In this document: positions 46,201-57,856 of the stretch, piece by piece
How positions within the stretch are numbered: the first letter of the stretch is position 1
How the letters are laid out: each line of letters opens with the position of its first letter
Assembly (NCBI RefSeq): GCF_003369915.1
Contig: NC_046674.1
Location: 14,446,001 to 14,510,000, forward strand
From: Drosophila miranda
Lineage: Eukaryota; Arthropoda; Insecta; Diptera; Drosophilidae
Direction: 5' to 3'
Length of the DNA stretch: 64,000 nt
Notes under the pieces: generated by a model
Seen by the model: the letters and a program-made list of their open reading frames with translations, nothing else
Told to the model about the DNA's origin: nothing
Database searches by the model: none
Made by a program: the position numbers and the translations under genes

Positions 46201-47447
46201 GGCGACGGTGGCTTTATGCCATACGGTGTCTCTGGCATTATCAAGGGGGCCGCTGTTTGCTTTTACGGTTTCATTGGCTTCGATTGCATCGCTACCGCGG
46301 GCGAGGAGGCAAAGAATCCGAAGAAATCCATTCCATTTGCTGTAATCGTCTCCCTGGCCATGATTTTCCTCGCCTACTTTGGCGTTTCTTCGGTGCTAAC
46401 CATGATGCTGCCCTACTATGAGCAGGATGAAAAGGCACCGCTGCCGCACGTCTTCAGGATCAATGGCTGGCATGTGGCGGAGTATGTGGTCAGCATTGGC
46501 GCGATGTTTGGCCTGTGCTCCAGCATGATGGGGGCAATGTTTCCACTGCCACGCATTGTCTTTGCCATGTCCAACGACGGACTGCTCTTTAGGTTTTTGG
46601 GAGACATTAGCGAAAAGTACAAAACTCCTTTCAAGGGAACCATGCTTACCGGTCTGTTGACTGGCATTCTGGCCGCCGTCTTCAACCTGAGCCAGCTGGT
46701 GAATATGATGTCGATTGGCACCTTGCTGGCCTACTCCATGGTGGCTAGCTGTGTCCTTATGCTGCGTTACGAGGTGGATGATCGTCGCGAGAGTCGCATC
46801 ATTGGCAACAGTCGCTCTTCCGGTTCCGCTGACCAGGATCAGCCCTGTGCACTGTGGCGGCGTCTCTTTAATTCCAAAGGCTTGACCGTCTCAACCAAGC
46901 AAACGTCGAGGATTGTCACTGTGATGGTGACTCTGTTCTGTAAGTAAAACAGTGCTATTTATAAAATTCAAAGAATCAACGCCATTATTCGCTTTCAGCT
47001 CTGTGGTGCTTTGTTTTCTCGCAAATTCTTACCAAATTTGAAGAGGATCTGGCAAATGTCACTCATTTCGATGGCATTGCCCTGGTACTGGGGGCCATAC
47101 CTTTGGTAATCATGCTGGTGATCATCTCGCGTCAGCCCACATCCGCAGTGAATCTCTCCTTTAAGGTGCCCTTGGTTCCTTGGCTCCCAGGCATATCCAT
47201 ATTGATCAACATATACCTGATGATCAAATTGGACATCCTCACCTGGGTGCGTTTTTGTATTTGGCTCACCATAGGTCTGGCGATCTTCCTAGCATACGGC
47301 ATCCGCCACAGCCGCTTGAGGCAGAGGGAGCAGCGCAACAATTCCATGGCCATTATGCGCGATTGTAGCGAATCGGCCCTGCTTGGCCAAGAAAACTCGA
47401 AATACAGCAACGAGGTCCCGCTGATATTGATGCACAGCACATCTTGA
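43246..47447 (+). CDS. Cationic amino acid transporter (CAT/SLC7 type)
   Basis: Five coding exons: 43246-43271, 45352-45719, 45834-46094, 46151-46939 and 46999-47447, total 630 residues. The first is a 26-base microexon (MEEFAEYYG) with context CAACAATGG and donor GTGAGTGG; spliced to the CAG acceptor at 45351 it reads directly into [21 protein letters not shown]. If it is skipped, translation would start at 45353 (621 residues). The protein has the CAT layout: [21 protein letters not shown] in TM1, [19 protein letters not shown], and about 12-14 membrane helices. It includes [18 protein letters not shown], typical of SLC7A1-4, and a final hydrophobic bundle with [19 protein letters not shown]. 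It should import Arg/Lys across the plasma membrane. A 2.08 kb first intron contains an 8-bp tandem repeat. A poly(A) signal lies near 47715. By position it is probably CG5535. Confidence 0.88.
45246..45290. repeat. (CCCTACAG)n tandem repeat in CAT intron 1
   Basis: Five copies of an 8-bp unit with small length variation, about 60 bases before the exon 2 acceptor. Confidence 0.88.
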
Positions 47448-48349
47448 ATGCGCGATGATATTTGTAAACAACACACACATTTTTCACACACCAACATACA
47501 ACACATTTTTTGTTTTTTTTTTTTTGTAACAACACATGCATATACATACATATGTATTTTGCCTGCAGGAAACGCGATCGTATCTATATTCACTAGTGTT
47601 GTGTTGCTCATGAGTGAGCAATGTTTACCCAACACTAATATTCACACAAACATCCATACCATAGCGCATAAGAAACCAAAAATTATGGAAAATACAATAA
47701 GTTAGCTGAAAGCAATAAATAAACATATTATACTACACTTAATTATAATAGTTAAATTCAATGTAAAACAAAAATTAAACCAAACTGACCAATCAAGGCT
47801 AGGATGGACTATTGACTAATCGGAACTTCTTCAGTCTATATTGGTCTTGAAGTATTGTGGAATACGGTAATTAAGTTAAGGATGCAAAATATATACCTGT
47901 AGCTCTTAAAGGTCTATGGCATTGGACTTCGCTAACTTTACTGCGAAGAGAGAGATCGCACATGAGACAAAACGCAACCGTCTCTAGACATATGTATATC
48001 CCGGCTATCACTCGAAGATGCACTATTTGAAACAACATGATGTTTTTTAAAACAAAAAAACTCTCACTGCATGCTACTTCCATACGGCTTTCTCTGTTTT
48101 TGCAGCTAGTCAGTTAGCAAAGTCTAATGTCATAGGGCCATTAGCTAGATCACTAACCTCTGGTCTGAGACGCACTAGAGAGAAATATTAATAGCATTTT
48201 CTAACATTTCGACAGTCAGCAGCTTGAGAGACAAAAAAAAAAAAAAGTGAAACCACACAAAAATTCCCTACAAATTTTCCACTGTTAACAGAACCTTATA
48301 AAGTTTATAATATAAACTGAAGACATAAAACTTCATAAGACCTCCCAAA
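47448..48349. other. CAT 3' UTR and intergenic DNA
   Basis: The AATAAATAAA signal is near 47714. From about 47940 to 48230 there is a GA-containing segment with a TAGTCAGTTAGCAAAGT motif that resembles TAATCAGTTAGAAAAGT near 54863; both may be pieces of one dispersed repeat. A TATA-like CTTATAAAG at about 48294 may serve the small gene that follows. Confidence 0.45.
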
Positions 48350-48773
48350 ATGTCTTGCTTTAAAGATGCAAAATACTACGCCCTCATATCTTGTCCCAGT
48401 GGGGATAAGAAGTTTCTGATAGGCCTTACAGAGCCAGAGACTATGGCTTTCAATATTTGTTCCACAGGTAAGTGCTGCATGCTGTTTACACAAACTAAGC
48501 TTTCACCCTATCGAGCTTACAGCCGAATCTTTTGGAATCAAAGGCAAATATTTATTGAGTGCTGAGTATAATGCAATCATCGCAAACGAAAGTGCCCTTT
48601 GCCATGCGCTGATGAAAAACCATACGATTATAGTGGCGGAATCCGCGAACCAATGCACAGGCAGAGAGAAAAGTATGGACTCGGACTTGGAACTAACTAC
48701 TGATGAGAGGAAGGAGTTCAAGCTGTTTCTGAAGGCGCTTGTGAAGGGGCAAGTCATTTCGAAGGCCCCCTAA
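48350..48773 (+). CDS. Small two-exon gene of unknown function
   Basis: Exons 48350-48467 and 48523-48773 join through a 55-bp intron (GTAAGT...TTACAG) into 122 residues starting MSCFKDAKYYALISC and ending GQVISKAP. I do not recognise the family. The protein is soluble, without signal peptide or membrane helix. Its second half is acidic/lysine-rich and helical (SDLELTTDERKEFKLFLKALV). Support comes from the clean splice junction that keeps the frame, a poly(A) signal (CAATAAAAG) about 55 bases after the stop and a TATA-like box upstream. It lies between the amino acid transporter and a Helitron-like fragment. Confidence 0.7.
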
Positions 48774-49803
48774 GCAGCACAGTTAGTGTCTGAAACCGAA
48801 TTGGAATGAAATTCCCAGAATATTAATAACAATAAAAGAGAAGATTGTTAAAAAAAATACATCATTCTTTTTTGTTAGTTTGTGCGCCAATGTCCAGTCC
48901 ACTTGGAGGGCCAGCAGTATGCCGAAGGAAGCGTCTCCCACCCTATAAAGTATATTTATTCTTGATCAGCACTAAAAGTCGAGTCGATATAGTCATGTCT
49001 TTCTGTACGTCCGTCTTGGTGAGCGCCTAGATCTCCCACCTTCCTACATCACAAAAAACGAAAATCTGTGGCAAAAACGCTATATCTATATATATAGAGT
49101 CTGGTATCAGACTGCCGAATTCGGATCAGATCGGATCAATATTACAGGCAGAATGAACAATGTAATTTTCCATGGCTACGCTTCCACTTCGAGCTTCTCT
49201 ATTCACTCTCTCTCCTTCTCGAGCGGAAAAGAGCGGGAAAGAAACAAAATTGGTGTTGGTGTGAAAGAGAGACAGAGAGAGAAAGAGTATGTACTGACTG
49301 AGAATTGGGTGCAACGAAAACGATCCATCCCATCCATGATCGCTTTGCTGGAGAGTTCGACATTCTTAAGCAGCGGATAAGGCAAGGCTACTACCAAGTG
49401 TGGTTACAACAAAATATAAGCAATTAAACAAAAGTACCACATTACTTATAGTTTTTGTGCTTAGTAACAATCTGCCATTGAAAAGCAAAATTACGGGCGA
49501 TGCAGTCTAAATTTCTTCCGGGGCGAGCAGGCCAGTTCCGTCTCTGACCTTGCCTGTGGCTCTGGAACAGGTTGGTTGGCCTCCGGAATGATACGTACAG
49601 TCAGTCAGGTGGGAAGCCCTAGGCGTTCAGACAACGCTCCCTGGCTGTTCCACGGCAGACGATGTTCGTCCGCTCCGAGTGTGTGTATGGACCGAGACGT
49701 CCTGAGAGGGCTTGATTGAGATATATGTACATATGTATATCTAAATCTGACTATATGTATATATATATACTATATATATATTTAATAACAATTGCAATGT
49801 ATT
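48774..49803. other. Intergenic, partly Helitron-like
   Basis: The Helitron-like fragment occupies 48926-49310. The rest is unique sequence downstream of the TrpRS gene, with ATATGTATAT-type runs at about 49720-49790. I see no gene. Confidence 0.5.
48926..49310. mobile_element. Diverged DINE-1/Helitron-like fragment
   Basis: It contains the family core CCTATAAAGTATATTTATTC followed by TTGATCAGCACTAAAAGTCG, then a TCTGTACGTCCGTC tract and a GATCAGATCGGATCAATATTA segment. A GA-rich block lies at 49190-49290. It is oriented opposite to the element at 5892-7005 and is more diverged, so older. Confidence 0.7.
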
Positions 49804-51988
49804 CTAGTTTCCTATTCCCGCCTTGCCAGCAGCCTCAGAGGCGCTCCGCTCGGGAACTTCATCGTCCTGTTCCAACTCATCAAAAATTTCTGGATCTTCG
49901 CTGTCCGCCGTTGTGCTTGATGCGTTGCTAATCTCATCCTGTTCGCTGTTGCTGTTTTCACTGCTGGGATTTTCGCTGCTGTTTTTCTCGCTGTTGCTCC
50001 ATTCATTACAGGTATTTGTTCTGGCATCATTGGTGCTCTTTTCAATACTCCTCTCGATACTCCGGTTCTTGATTACATGGGACGGGGGGCCAGATTTTGA
50101 ACCATGAAATGCGTTGTAGTAGGCACTGTGGACCAGAGTGTCTTGGTTCTTGGCGGCATTAATTTTATGCATAATACTAGCGACCGCACTGGTATTCGTA
50201 TTTTGTCCAAACCTGTGGGCGCCGGCCTTTTCTGTCGCGTCCACAATTTCGGGTTTAGCAAATCCGAAGCTACTAGCACGCTGTCCCTTACCTTCGGCAA
50301 CGGGAACATCATGTTTGGAGGGCGATTTAAAGCCGATGGCAGATGTATTGCTGAAAATGTTGTTCCGAGTAGCCTTGCGCTCTTTCTCTACCCGCATGGA
50401 TTGTTTGGGCACCACAGGGCGACGCATGGGAGGCCTCACCATTGCCTGAGCTTGGGCCATTGCCTTTAGGTCTGCAGTGCATGCTGCTTCCCCGGCGCTT
50501 CCGTGGGGCGATGCAGTCCCAGACGCACTACTCCGCTCATTACGGTTCTCTAAATGCGTGTAACTGTGAGCATTGTGATTCGGCAGGTGGACGTTCTTGG
50601 CCACGCGCTGACTAGCCGTCATTTTGGATCGCTCAGGCAGCAAGGGAGCGACGACAACTGGCTCAGGAACAGCCGCATATGCTCCAAGGCCAAGGCGTTG
50701 CTTGACGTCGCGCATTGTCTTTTGCGCCTGGATACGTGCCTTCTCGGCTCCAATCTCTAGCATATGGATCAGCTCGTTTTTCTTTGACAATTGCTCATGG
50801 ATTCGCTCACGAATCGGGCGCAGATGTTCAATGACAGCTTCGCCCACGCGCTCCTTGTACTTTGCTGTGTCCAACGTCTTGGCCTCCTCCAAGACACTTA
50901 GGATGCTGCGCCCTGTTACTTGGGCGTGGATGTTGACGAGATTACTGACACCAGGGCGCAATTTGGGATCGTAGGTGATGTCCGAGGTGAAGTCGGTGAC
51001 GGCTTTCTTAATCTTCTCCATTATTAGCTCCGGCGGATCGCAGAGGTTGATCGTGGCCTTGGGATTCGCTTCTGACTTTGACATTTTCTTAGAGGGATCC
51101 CGCAAAGACAACACTTTGGAGGCATCACTCTCCTCGATGATGGCATGGCACACAGGGAACGCTTCACCGTAGCGCCCATTGAATGTCCTCGCTAAGTGCT
51201 GTGCCAGTTGAATGTGCTGCAACTGGTCCGCTCCAACGGGTACATGTGTGGCCCTACAGTAAACCGCTTTTCAGAAAAGCATTGATATTATTAGGTATCT
51301 TCACTCACTTGTACAGCATGATGTCGGCAGCCTGCAGCACCGGATAGACATACAGCCCCAAGGGTATATCGCGGACCAGGCGGGATTTCTCCTTGAACTG
51401 GGGCAGCTGCGCCAGCCTAGGCGTGGTGGTCATCGAGCTGAGGATCCAGTTGAACTCACAATGCTCCAATACAGCCGACTGGACAAACAACGTGCTCTTG
51501 GCGGGATCAATGCCGCACGCCACCAGTGTGGCAGCCATCGTAAAGATGTTTTCCCGTAGCACCGGCGGATTGTGCGGCATGGTTATGGAGTGCATATCCA
51601 CTATACAGACTGTGACATCATCGCGACTGTTCTGCAGCTGCGTCCACTTGCGGACAGCGCCCAAATAGTTGCCGAGATGGACCGATCCTGTGGGCTGAAT
51701 CCCACTGAAGATCTTTCGCGGCCAAGGGGATTTCTATCATTTCAAGGAGAAGGTATTACATAAACCGAAAAATTTCTTCCATACGATCTATGAACGTACT
51801 TCTTCGGGCAAATGGCCGCTGCTTTGTTGGTGCTTGCCAGCTGAAATAAGTTGAGCCCTGGCGGAGTGGTGGAGTGATGATCCCTGCAGGAGGTTGGACT
51901 TGAAACGTCTGGACAGTGCCAAGCGCAATCTTGGTAGCGGTATGCTTGCAGGATGCAGGTACACGATTAATTTGCTGGCGCGAAACAT
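49804..51988 (-). CDS. Mitochondrial tryptophanyl-tRNA synthetase with long C-terminal tail
   Basis: Minus-strand exons 51800-51988, 51309-51733 and 49804-51253 join into 687 residues. The N-terminal 60 residues are Arg/Ser-rich without acids, fitting a mitochondrial presequence. The catalytic core follows: GIQPTGSVHLGNYLGAV (HIGH-type motif), MHSITMPHNP, LYVYPVLQAADIMLYK, VGADQLQHIQLAQ and the KMSKS loop (SKKMSKSEAN). The class I core ends near residue 398 (MRDVKQRLGLG). Human WARS2 stops about there, at 360 residues. Here roughly 290 more residues follow, low in complexity: Pro/Ser/Arg, then Asn/Ser, then an acidic end (SEDPEIFDELEQDDEVPE). It charges mitochondrial tRNA-Trp. The tail is unusual and looks disordered; its function is unknown. 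Confidence 0.92.
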
Positions 51989-52432
51989 TGCCTAGCGCTA
52001 TAAATTTTGGGGTGAGAAACGAAAAATAATATTAAGTGTGAAAATTTCCGAGAAACAAGGGAAAACTCTGAATAATATCAACAAATTTGGAAATATATGG
52101 TAGTGCTGCCAGATAGATTTAGAAAAGCCGATAGGGCTGCCACACTTCCTGTTTGTGCAGCGATAACAATCGATAGCAGTGTTGGGCGCAATTTATCGAG
52201 TTTTAAACTGTGTTTATTCTAGGCTTAATGAACATATCGCATTACATTGCATTGGGGTGCAGAAAACGCTTAGCGTAATTTCAATATTTATGGTTTCCAT
52301 TTTACTGTTACAACATTGAGAATTACAGATAGGCGGAGACTTTCGGTTGTTTCAAATAGTTTTTGAATAGATGATTGGTTGTTCTAAACGCAGTGCAGTT
52401 TTCCACCTTCCAGCTGGGATGAGGAATTGGCT
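51989..52432. other. Intergenic: TrpRS promoter and Dld 3' UTR
   Basis: A DRE-like ATCGATAG motif lies near 52170, upstream of the TrpRS start. A reversed poly(A) signal for Dld lies near 52211. I see no gene. Confidence 0.5.
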
Positions 52433-54420
52433 TTAGAAGTTGATGGGCTTGCCAAAGGCTGCCGCCACATTGGCCTCACGCAGGGCTTCGGCACAGGTCT
52501 GAAAGGAAGGTGAAGTAACGTTCAATCGGTTTTCTGGAGAAGCAGCGGGCTTTCCGATGGGAGTTTCACTTACGGGATGCGCATGGCAGACACGCGCAAT
52601 ATCCTCGGCCGACGCTCCATACTCCATGGCCAGAACAGCCTCATTGATCAGCTCTCCGGCAACAGGTCCAATGATGTGCGTGCCCAACACGCGATCCGTT
52701 GCCTTGTCGGCCAAGACCTTGACAAAGCCGTCGGTGTCGTTGTTGGTCTTCGCACGCGAGTTGGCCAGGAATGGGAACTTGCCCACTTTGTAGGCCACAC
52801 CCTCTTGCTTCAAGTTCTCCTCCGACTTTCCGACCCACGCCACCTCGGGATGGGTGTACACAACGCTGGGCACGCAGTTGTAGTCGATATGAACGTGTCC
52901 GCCATTGATGCCCTCGATGGTGATCAGACCCTCATCCTCAGCCTTGTGGGCCAACATGGGACCGTGAATGCAATCGCCGATCGCGTAGATACTGGGCACC
53001 ACCGTCTGGAAGGTGGCATTCACGGGAATGCGTCCGCGATCATCTTTGACAATACCTACGGCCTCCAGTCCCAGGCCCTCAGTGTAGGGACGACGTCCCA
53101 CACTGACCAGCAGGGCATCGCATTGGATATCCTCCTTCTCTCCGGACTTGGCATTCTCCACGGAGACGGTGACGCTGTCGCCGCTGCGGGAAGCGCCCGT
53201 GACCTTGGTGCCCAGCTTGAACTTGAGTCCCTGTTTGACGAGCACCTTCTGGAAGGTCTTGGAGACCTCGTTGTCGATGCCCACGCCGCCAATAGTGTCC
53301 ATGAACTCAATGGCAGTGACCTCGGCGCCAAGACGAGACCACACTGAACCCAACTCCAGACCAATGACGCCGGCACCGATCACAACGAGATGCTTGGGCA
53401 CCTTGGCCAGCTTCAGGGCTCCGGTGCTGCTCACGATAACCTCTTCGTCGATCTGGAATAAACATCGATCGTAAGCTTTAAGGAATAAACTGTCCGACTG
53501 TGAAACTTACAGTGATGCCTGGGAATGGGGTTACTTCGGATCCGGTGGCAATCAAAATGTTCTTGGCCTTCACAGTGTCTGTTGTGCCATCGTTCTTCTT
53601 CACCTGCACCTCGTTGGGGCCGGTAATGGTGCCAAAGCCCGTCAGCTGTGTGACTTTGTTCTTTTTGAAGAGCATCGCGATGCCACCGGTCAGAGCTTTC
53701 ACAGCGTTCGTTTTTTGCCCCATAAGCTTCTCGAGGTCGAGGGAGACTTCGCCGCAGTTGATGCCGCGACTGGCCAGATCTCCAGAGTGAGCCATGTGAT
53801 AGTAGTGCGAGTTGTTCAGCAGAGCCTTGGAGGGAATGCAACCCACGTTCAGACAAGTTCCTCCCAGTGTGGCCTCCTTCTCGACGCTGATTGTCGTCAT
53901 TCCCATCTGGGCAGCCTTAATAGCGGCCACATAGCCGCCAGGGCCAGAGCCAATCACCACAATGTCGGCTTCGTGTGTGGCGGAGTAGAAGCGGGCATTG
54001 AGTGCTCCCAGAATGGCGGCATTAGACCGCAGATGAGTCTGAAACGACAGATAGTTAAATTTATTGCTTGTGCTCGTGAAAGTGGTCCGGTCCGATAAGC
54101 AGCCACAGCATGATTTGCTTTTTATCACGCCAATAGCACGCACTGCTGTTCGCTAATCGCTGATCGCGTATCAGCTGATACTAGGCCAATTGGCGAACTT
54201 GAAATCTCAGGTAGCGTGGAATCGTGAGGCCATTGCGTTAGTCTTGGGATCCATCTGCAGCTGCACTGCGCTCGCAGATTAAAGCATAGTTATTGCATTT
54301 TAGCCAGTTCTTGGGCCCCGCCACATACTTAGGTTAGATTGCATAACTTTGGGGGAATAGGAATCGTAGAATCCGTACCTTGGCAACCGCCGAGACAGCT
54401 TGTCGTAGCGTCGACTGCAT
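52433..54420 (-). CDS. Dld: Dihydrolipoamide dehydrogenase (E3)
   Basis: Minus-strand exons 54379-54420, 53511-54038, 52574-53452 and 52433-52498 give 504 residues, matching the ~509 of animal E3. A mitochondrial presequence ([14 protein letters not shown]...) precedes the FAD-binding motif [19 protein letters not shown] and the redox disulfide [13 protein letters not shown]. The NAD-binding motif [19 protein letters not shown] follows, with IYAIGD for FAD and an interface domain ending in the catalytic His-Glu pair (CHAHP, then EALRE). E3 reoxidises lipoamide in the pyruvate, 2-oxoglutarate, branched-chain and glycine-cleavage complexes in the mitochondrial matrix. It is divergent with MED19, sharing an upstream region of about 1 kb. 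Confidence 0.97.
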
Positions 54421-55421
54421 GGCTGGGGGACTTGTTTCGTAGGTTAGCTAGGTTTTCGTATTTAACTTAAAGAAAAGCACTAAATTTAAGTGTTTTTATT
54501 TCGGGTTCTAATTTTTGTGTTCAGTGTGTAATTTTGGGGTCAGTGTGACCGCGGATTTGTCGATATGATATACGGTCTGACCCTAAAAAAAGTACCTTCT
54601 CTTTTTCAAAATATACCGTAAATATATCGATACTGTTTTAACATTTGACCTGCAATACCACGGAAATAATACTGTTTGCAAATTCTTCGTGTAAATCCTA
54701 TTTTCTCACAAAAAAACCACTATATATAATGATAACACGATGATATAATAATCGACGCAGCGCTGCGCCACTAACCATACAGTATACTGGACAGTTAAGC
54801 TGTCGCATATATCTCTCTCGCTCTCACTGCTTGCTTTTCCTTTCAGGCTTTGCCTTTTTTAGCTAATCAGTTAGAAAAGTATTTGAACTAGCGGTCTATC
54901 AATATATGAAAAATATGTGATATATTAAATTTACAAGAAATGTATGCACTAAACTAAAATTCGTTTAAGAAGTTTTGAAACACGCAAATAATACATGTGA
55001 AAGTATAATCATCGATATCCTGGCAAAATGCACCTATGTATTTTCAAGAAATTTCCAAATGGCATTGTTCGCACAACTTCAGTTTTTCGCGGGATTCGCA
55101 ATGCGGTCACACTCGTACGCGAACACAACAAGATGGCGGGAGTTGCTCGGCAAATCTGTTAAAAAACGCCATAAAACCTGAAAATTAATAGCTTATTTGT
55201 ATTTAAAAGTATTCGGCCGAGTTTATTGAGACAAGGTTATATATTTGGAAGAGCTTGTTTGGGAGGCGTTGCCTGCAAGCGAGTTGCGAAAGTTACTTGC
55301 CAGGCGAGACCGAGACCTTCTGGCCTTATTGTTGTTGCTGCCACAGCTCTTTTGGCTTTCGTAGTCGTTGTCGTTGCTGCTACCTGGCGCCAGCCTCTGT
55401 TGTTTTGTAAATTCTGCCAAT
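54421..55421. other. Divergent upstream region of Dld and MED19
   Basis: Around 54745-54890 lies a segment with CGCAGCGCTG, a TATATCTCTCTCGCTCTCAC run and a CTAATCAGTTAG motif. Related pieces occur at 1-80/13764-13845 and 48080-48125, so it is likely a dispersed repeat. An ATCGATAT motif at about 55012 may act in the MED19 promoter. The MED19 5' UTR probably begins near 55200. Confidence 0.45.
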
Positions 55422-56569
55422 ATGATGAGCAACTACGGCAACATAATGACGGACTCTCCAAGGTCGTCGCCACACGGCGGACGCTCGCCGGTTGTGGCCC
55501 GCCAGGATTCATCGGGGACGCTGAAGACAACCATTTCATTGGGCAAAACACCAACCATCATACACACGGGTCCCTTCTACTCGATGAAGGAGCCGCCGGC
55601 TAAGGCGGAGCTGACAGGTGACAAGGATCTCATGACTGAATACGGTCTGCACCACACGCTGACCAAATTCAAGGAGAAAAAGTTTAAAGAATCGCTGTCT
55701 TCCTTTCTGCAAAACATCCCCGGCATCAATGACCTCATCACGCATCCCGTCGAAAACAGTACGCTGCGGAGCGTGATCGAAAAGCCGCCCATCGGTGGCA
55801 AGGAGCTCCTTCCGTTGACTGCAGTGCAGTTGGCCGGCTTCCGATTGCATCCCGGACCGGTATGTGGCTACACATATATTCATTTGGTACTTCCACACTA
55901 CTGAGCATGTCGTTCAATCTTTCGATTTTTAGCTTCCGGAGCAGTATCGTACCACATATGTCACACCTGCGCGAAAACACAAAAACAAGCACAAAAAGCA
56001 CAAACACAAAGATGGCGTGACCACGGGGCAGGAGTCAACGCTACTGGGTAAGTGCCTCATTGATTTCTGCGGCCTGGGGCACTGTCTTATCCAGCAAAGT
56101 TTCAGATTCTACTGGGCTGGAAACTTACGAAAAGAAGCACAAGAAACAGAAGCGGCACGAGGATGATAAGGAGCGGAAGAAGCGGAAAAAGGAGAAGAAG
56201 CGAAAAAAGAAAAATCAAAGTCCAGAGCCTGGAGTCGGCCTTCTGCCAGGTGGAGCAGGTCTGGGCAATGCTGCTGGAGGCGGAATAATGGGTGCCACCG
56301 GCCTGGGATCTCTGGGCGGAGGTCCTGGTCCTGGCGCCGGTCCCGGTATGTCCAATCTGAGCGCCAGCATGGGTCCTGGTGTCGTAGGCATGAACAACTT
56401 CTCCTCATCAATGCAAATGCAGCAGCAACAGATGCCTATGCAGCAACAGCAAATGACCAGCGGAGGCCTTCTGGGCTCGGTGCTGGGCGTTGGCGGCGGT
56501 CCTGGCGGAGGAGGTGGCGGCGCTGGCAGTGGCGGTGGCGGTGGAAGCTTATTAATGTCACAGTTTTAG
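55422..56569 (+). CDS. MED19: Mediator subunit MED19
   Basis: Exons 55422-55859, 55933-56047 and 56106-56569 encode 338 residues (fly MED19 is about the same length). The start MMSNYGNIMTDSPR follows AATATG-type context; an upstream in-frame Met at 55368 is less likely. The conserved MED19 core spans roughly residues 45-165 (GPFYSMKEPP, LMTEYGLHHTLTKFKEKKFKE, FLQNIPGINDLI, PVENSTLRSVIEKPPIGGKE, LAGFRLHPGPLPEQY). Then come His/Lys runs (HKNKHKKHKHKD, KKHKKQKRHEDDKERKKRKK) and a Gly/Met/Gln-rich tail. It is a head/middle-linked part of Mediator in the nucleus and contacts homeodomain and other transcription factors. A poly(A) signal lies only about 15 bases after the stop, with another near 57175. 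Confidence 0.97.
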
Positions 56570-57415
56570 GCAGGATCCTTCAGTAAAATAAACTCGGCTC
56601 ATTACCTCTCATCAGAACCGAACAGATGGAAAAACAAACAAAAACACGAGCACACAGACCAATCCAGAGATGCATACAGCTTCAGTAACGCCCGCGCCTG
56701 AAGAACAGCTTGAACTTCTCTAGAAATCTATGGTGTCTCATTGCAGCGCACCATAAATGCAATCCTTCTCGAGAACGTTTCGTGACTAGTTATTAATTTA
56801 TCAATATGATTATTGTAAAATAGTGTATTTTTGTAATTAGCAAACATTTCTCGTTCATTTCTCGCGCTAGCTTAATGAGATTTATTTACATAAATGCAAG
56901 TTATGGTACAAATCGCACGCAAAACGTTTCCGCTCTCGATTCTAGCTCGCCCCGTCCCACCCCGCCCCACCACGCCCAAGCTCTTATTGAACATTTTTGT
57001 TGCTTAACGATTTACATTATATATTGTTTAGGGTCAGTATTTCAAATCTATCTTGCAATGGTTTGTTCTTCCAGCAATTTTATAAACACAAAAGAAAAAG
57101 AAAAAAAAAAGCTGAGATTCGACAATGAATGCCTGTACTATAAGTAATTAATTTTAACTATTAGGCACCTAATACAATAAACAATCAAACAGTTAAGCGC
57201 TAAGGGTCTTAATGGGGAAAGGAAAGCTCTGACATGATTTGGGCATTTCAAAAGACGCGCCAACACCTGTTAAACGTCTGGGAATATTGAAATATAACTA
57301 ATTCCATTTATTCGTTTAATATAATTCGAAAAAAATGGTCTGACCGGAAGAGAATTGGTGGGACATCGGCCAGCCAGAAATGAGTTGGACCTTGGTTGTC
57401 CCTGGTCAGGGGACA
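56570..57415. other. MED19 3' UTR and convergent intergenic DNA
   Basis: Two AATAAA signals (about 56586 and 57177) suggest alternative MED19 3' ends. The reverse-strand signal for the next gene lies near 57305. I see no gene. Confidence 0.5.
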
Positions 57416-57856
57416 TTACTTCTTAGGGCAAGGCTTCATTGGGGCAACATACGCAACAGGCCTAGTTTTAGATTCTTCGTCTTTCTCTTGTTCTTTCTCC
57501 TTCAGTTCTTTCAAAAGTTCTTCTGGAGATAAATTGTTCAATGGTGTACTCTGTGGTCCCTCCGAATCGAAGTCTGCTGGTTTCTCAGCAGTCTTCTTCA
57601 CTGGATTTCTCTTGCACAAACTCTTCTCGCTGTTAGTCTTGATCGTCACTACAATCTCTCGAGGGTCGCCTTCACGCTGGGCGAGGCAACGAACGGTTTC
57701 CTTCACATAATCGGTTGTGAGGACCTTATTGGGGTCGGAGGACAGCATCAGGATGTACTCCTCCTCGATTGCCTCCTCCTTAGCCTGTGGCTTGTCACCC
57801 CTCAAATAGTCATTCAAAACAAGCTCGAGGAGCTCTTCTTTTAACATTGTGTTCAT
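57416..57856 (-). CDS. Small charged protein of unknown function
   Basis: A single exon of 146 residues starting at MNTMLKEELLELVLNDYLRG. An in-frame Met exists 99 bases upstream (57955), but that stretch is AT-rich and looks like 5' UTR. The first 70 residues form an apparently folded helical part (LTTDYVKETVRCLAQREGDPREIVVTIK in pieces). The rest is Lys/Glu/Pro-rich with a helical KELKEKEQEKDEE block and a C-terminal APMKPCPKK. No signal peptide or membrane helix is present. I do not recognise the family. A poly(A) signal on the minus strand lies near 57305. Confidence 0.7.
   Translation of the reverse strand: MNTMLKEELLELVLNDYLRGDKPQAKEEAIEEEYILMLSSDPNKVLTTDYVKETVRCLAQREGDPREIVVTIKTNSEKSLCKRNPVKKTAEKPADFDSEGPQSTPLNNLSPEELLKELKEKEQEKDEESKTRPVAYVAPMKPCPKK

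Noticed and set aside
55368-55421. Upstream in-frame Met for MED19
   Set aside because: The 18 extra residues are hydrophobic and unlike MED19 N-termini; the start at 55422 gives the usual length.
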